Made by a program: the position numbers and the translations under genes. Under the pieces are notes generated by a model. That model did no database searches, was not told where the DNA came from, and was given only the letters and a program-made list of their open reading frames with translations. A stretch of DNA of 64,000 nucleotides from Erigeron canadensis (lineage: Eukaryota > Streptophyta > Magnoliopsida > Asterales > Asteraceae): the NCBI RefSeq assembly GCF_010389155.1, contig NC_057769.1:14942735-15006734 (forward strand), read 5' to 3'. This document shows positions 62,198-64,000 of this stretch, one piece after another (within the stretch, counting starts at the first letter, position 1; the number at the start of each line of letters is the position of its first letter).

Positions 62198-64000
62198 TTA
62201 ATATGAATCAGCATTCTTCATCCCATTGAGAAGAATTAACTTCTCAAATCGAGCCTTATCAAATGCTTTGGTATACAGATCAGCTAAATTATCATCAGTT
62301 ATAACCTTTTCCAAATGAATTAACCTCTTTTGGGCACAATCACGCAAGAAATGATGTCTAATATCAATATGCTTGGTAACCTTATGCATGACAGGGTTAT
62401 TTGTAATGTTTATAGCTGACTTATTGTCTATTCTAATAGGAGTATCAAGAAAATCCATACCGTAGTCACGAAGTTGTTGCTGAATCCACAATACCTGGGA
62501 ACAACAGCTACCAGCAGCCATATACTCTACCTCACATGAAGACTGAGCAACACATTTCTGCTTCTTGCACTGCCACGATACTAATCTTTCTCCTAACAGC
62601 TGACAACCTCCAGTCGTAGACTTTCTGTCATTGTTACAACCGCCAAAGTCCAAATCAGTATATGCAACAAAATCAAACGTTCCTCCCATTGGATACCATA
62701 GACCAAGCCCTTGGTTTCCCTTAAGATAACGTAGAATACGTTTTGCTGCAGTCAAATTTGACTCTTTCGGACTAGCTTTAAATCTAGCGCAAAGACAAAC
62801 AGTGAACATAATATCTGGACACGAAGCAGTCAGATACATCAATGAGCCAATAATAGCACGATAATAAGTTGCATCCACAAGTTCATCTTTCGGATCAAGA
62901 ACCCCTAAACCATGATTTTGCTGAATAGGAGTACCATATGTCTTGGACTCTAACATTTGAAACCTCTCAAAGATGTCATCGATATACTTAGACTGGTGAA
63001 TAAAGAATCCATCTTTCCTTTGATCGACTTGCAGTCCGAGGAAAAATTGTAATTCCCCCATAGCACTCATTTCAAATTCATTTTTCATGCTCATTTCAAA
63101 CTATTTGCATATCTTTATATTAGATGAACCAAAAATGATATCATCCACGTAAACTTGTACAATTAGATATGGCGCTTCTTCCACTTGATAAACAATGTGC
63201 TGTCTATCAATCCTTTTGTAAATCCATTTGTCAACAAATGTGTCGACAACTTTTCATACCACACTCTGGATGCTTGATGCAATCCATAAAGAGCCTTATC
63301 CAAACGATATGCTCTACTTGGATAATTCGGATCTTCAAACCCTGGTGGTTGGTGAACATACACTTCTTCTTTAACTTCACCGTATAAGAAGGCACTCTTA
63401 ACGTCTAACTGATACACCTTTATACCTTTGAAACTTGCATAGGCTAAAAATTACCTTATAGCTTCAATCCTAGCAACTGGTGCAAAAGTTTCGTTATAGT
63501 CATATCCTTCTCGTTGTGCAAACCCCTGAACAACCAAACGTGCTTTATTTCTAGTAACGATCCCTTTGTCATCTCGTTTGCATTTATATACCCAACGAGT
63601 TCCAATCGGTTCTTTACCTCTAGGCACATCTACTAACTCTCAAACTCCAAGTTTTTCAAATTGAGCTAATTCTTCTTGCATAGCTTCAACTCAACATGGA
63701 TCTTGAAGTGCTGCCCTAACATTCTTAGGTTCTACTTGTGAAATGAAACTAGAATATAAACACTCAGTTATCAATCCAGTGTCTTTCACTTCACAAAACA
63801 AACTAGTCAGGTCCTTATTTAACTGATTTCTAGTTCAAACAGGTTTTGTAGCATTACCAAGAATATTTTCAACTGGATGATCCTTATTAACTCGATATTG
63901 AGGAACCGAATCAACATTCAGACTTTCTCTTAAATTTGTTTTAATCTGAAACTCAGGAAAGCTAGAATCATCTTTCGATTCTTCAGAAATAGGCTCATCA
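62198..64000 (-). pseudogene. Element D pol: reverse transcriptase and RNase H, partial
   Basis: Enters from the right edge in the integrase-RT linker (acidic, PQYRVNKDHPVENIL) and continues through RT: MQEELAQFEKLGV-stop, the [11 protein letters not shown] and [31 protein letters not shown] region, YQLDVKSAFLYGEV, ALYGLHQA, then a frame shift near 63160 across the YVDD site (the text for FTWMISFLVHL in the wrong frame). From 63094 it is open to the end: [35 protein letters not shown], RNase H YTDLDFGGCN, QSSCEVEYMAAG, DNKSAI, NLADLYTKAFD, NADSY-stop. About nine tenths of it matches element B. Confidence 0.92.

Larger units (their letters stand above)
54780..64000 (-). mobile_element. Copia element D (same family as B), 3' two thirds, minus strand
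   Basis: Read leftwards from the window edge: RT, RNase H (to 62198), a 2.8-kb spacer, a decayed extra ORF (59421 to about 55470), polypurine tract and 3' LTR (55451 to 54780). The 5' LTR and gag lie beyond 64000. It is collinear with element B, whose insertions can be subtracted using D as a reference. The 5 bp left of the LTR are CTTAG; the partner copy is outside the window. Confidence 0.88.

Overview
The window looks like repeat-rich intergenic DNA from a flowering plant, most likely a eudicot. I find no host gene, tRNA or rRNA gene. Almost everything from 6.3 kb to the right edge is explained by LTR retrotransposons inserted into one another. They include several Ty1/copia elements of Sirevirus character (PBS complementary to initiator tRNA-Met, long gag, extra ORF after pol) and Ty3/gypsy elements of Athila, Tat and probably chromovirus type. 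The copia extra ORFs resemble hypothetical proteins I remember from composite-family (Asteraceae) genomes. That is a weak hint at the host, not an identification.

Layout. 1-6.3 kb: decayed non-coding repeat DNA, with a short copia-like LTR (1452-1672) and a probable degenerate chromovirus LTR (1881 to about 5760). 6.3-42.7 kb: an old copia element B (plus strand), split by three insertions: a solo Athila-type LTR (7419-9031, TSD CTAAC), a complete 12.7 kb copia element A (9722-22389, TSD GTTGC) and a 13.5 kb non-autonomous copia element C (28864-42320, TSD GGAAG). C itself carries a solo gypsy LTR (37458-40048, TSD CCAAC). 42.7-53.7 kb: a truncated Tat-type gypsy element (minus strand gag-pro, opposite-strand extra ORF). 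An Athila-type element with gag-pro but no pol (46843-53647, TSD GGTAC) is inserted 4 bp from the end of its LTR. 53.66-54.78 kb: LTR tail, PBS and leader of another copia element E. 54.78-64 kb: the 3' two thirds of copia element D (minus strand), the same family as B, running off the right edge.

How the parts work together. In A, B and D the order is LTR - (gag) - protease/integrase/RT/RNase H - long non-coding spacer - extra ORF - LTR. C keeps gag remnants and the extra ORF but has lost pol, so it would have depended on proteins supplied in trans. The extra ORFs of A, B/D and C are diverged but share an N-terminal domain. In A the extra ORF is intact over 1330 codons while its protease and RT regions are broken.

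The most unusual signal is regulatory. Nearly every family carries its own set of short perfect or near-perfect palindromes. They lie in LTRs upstream of TATA boxes, in leaders, and again in the spacer before the extra ORF: TGACGTCA-centred palindromes in B/D, GACGATCTT/AAGATCGTC hairpins in C, E and a gypsy LTR, and TGCNCCGCA-type palindromes in two Athila-type LTRs. This suggests that the extra ORFs have their own LTR-like promoters and that palindrome arrays are swapped between, or evolve in parallel among, unrelated elements.
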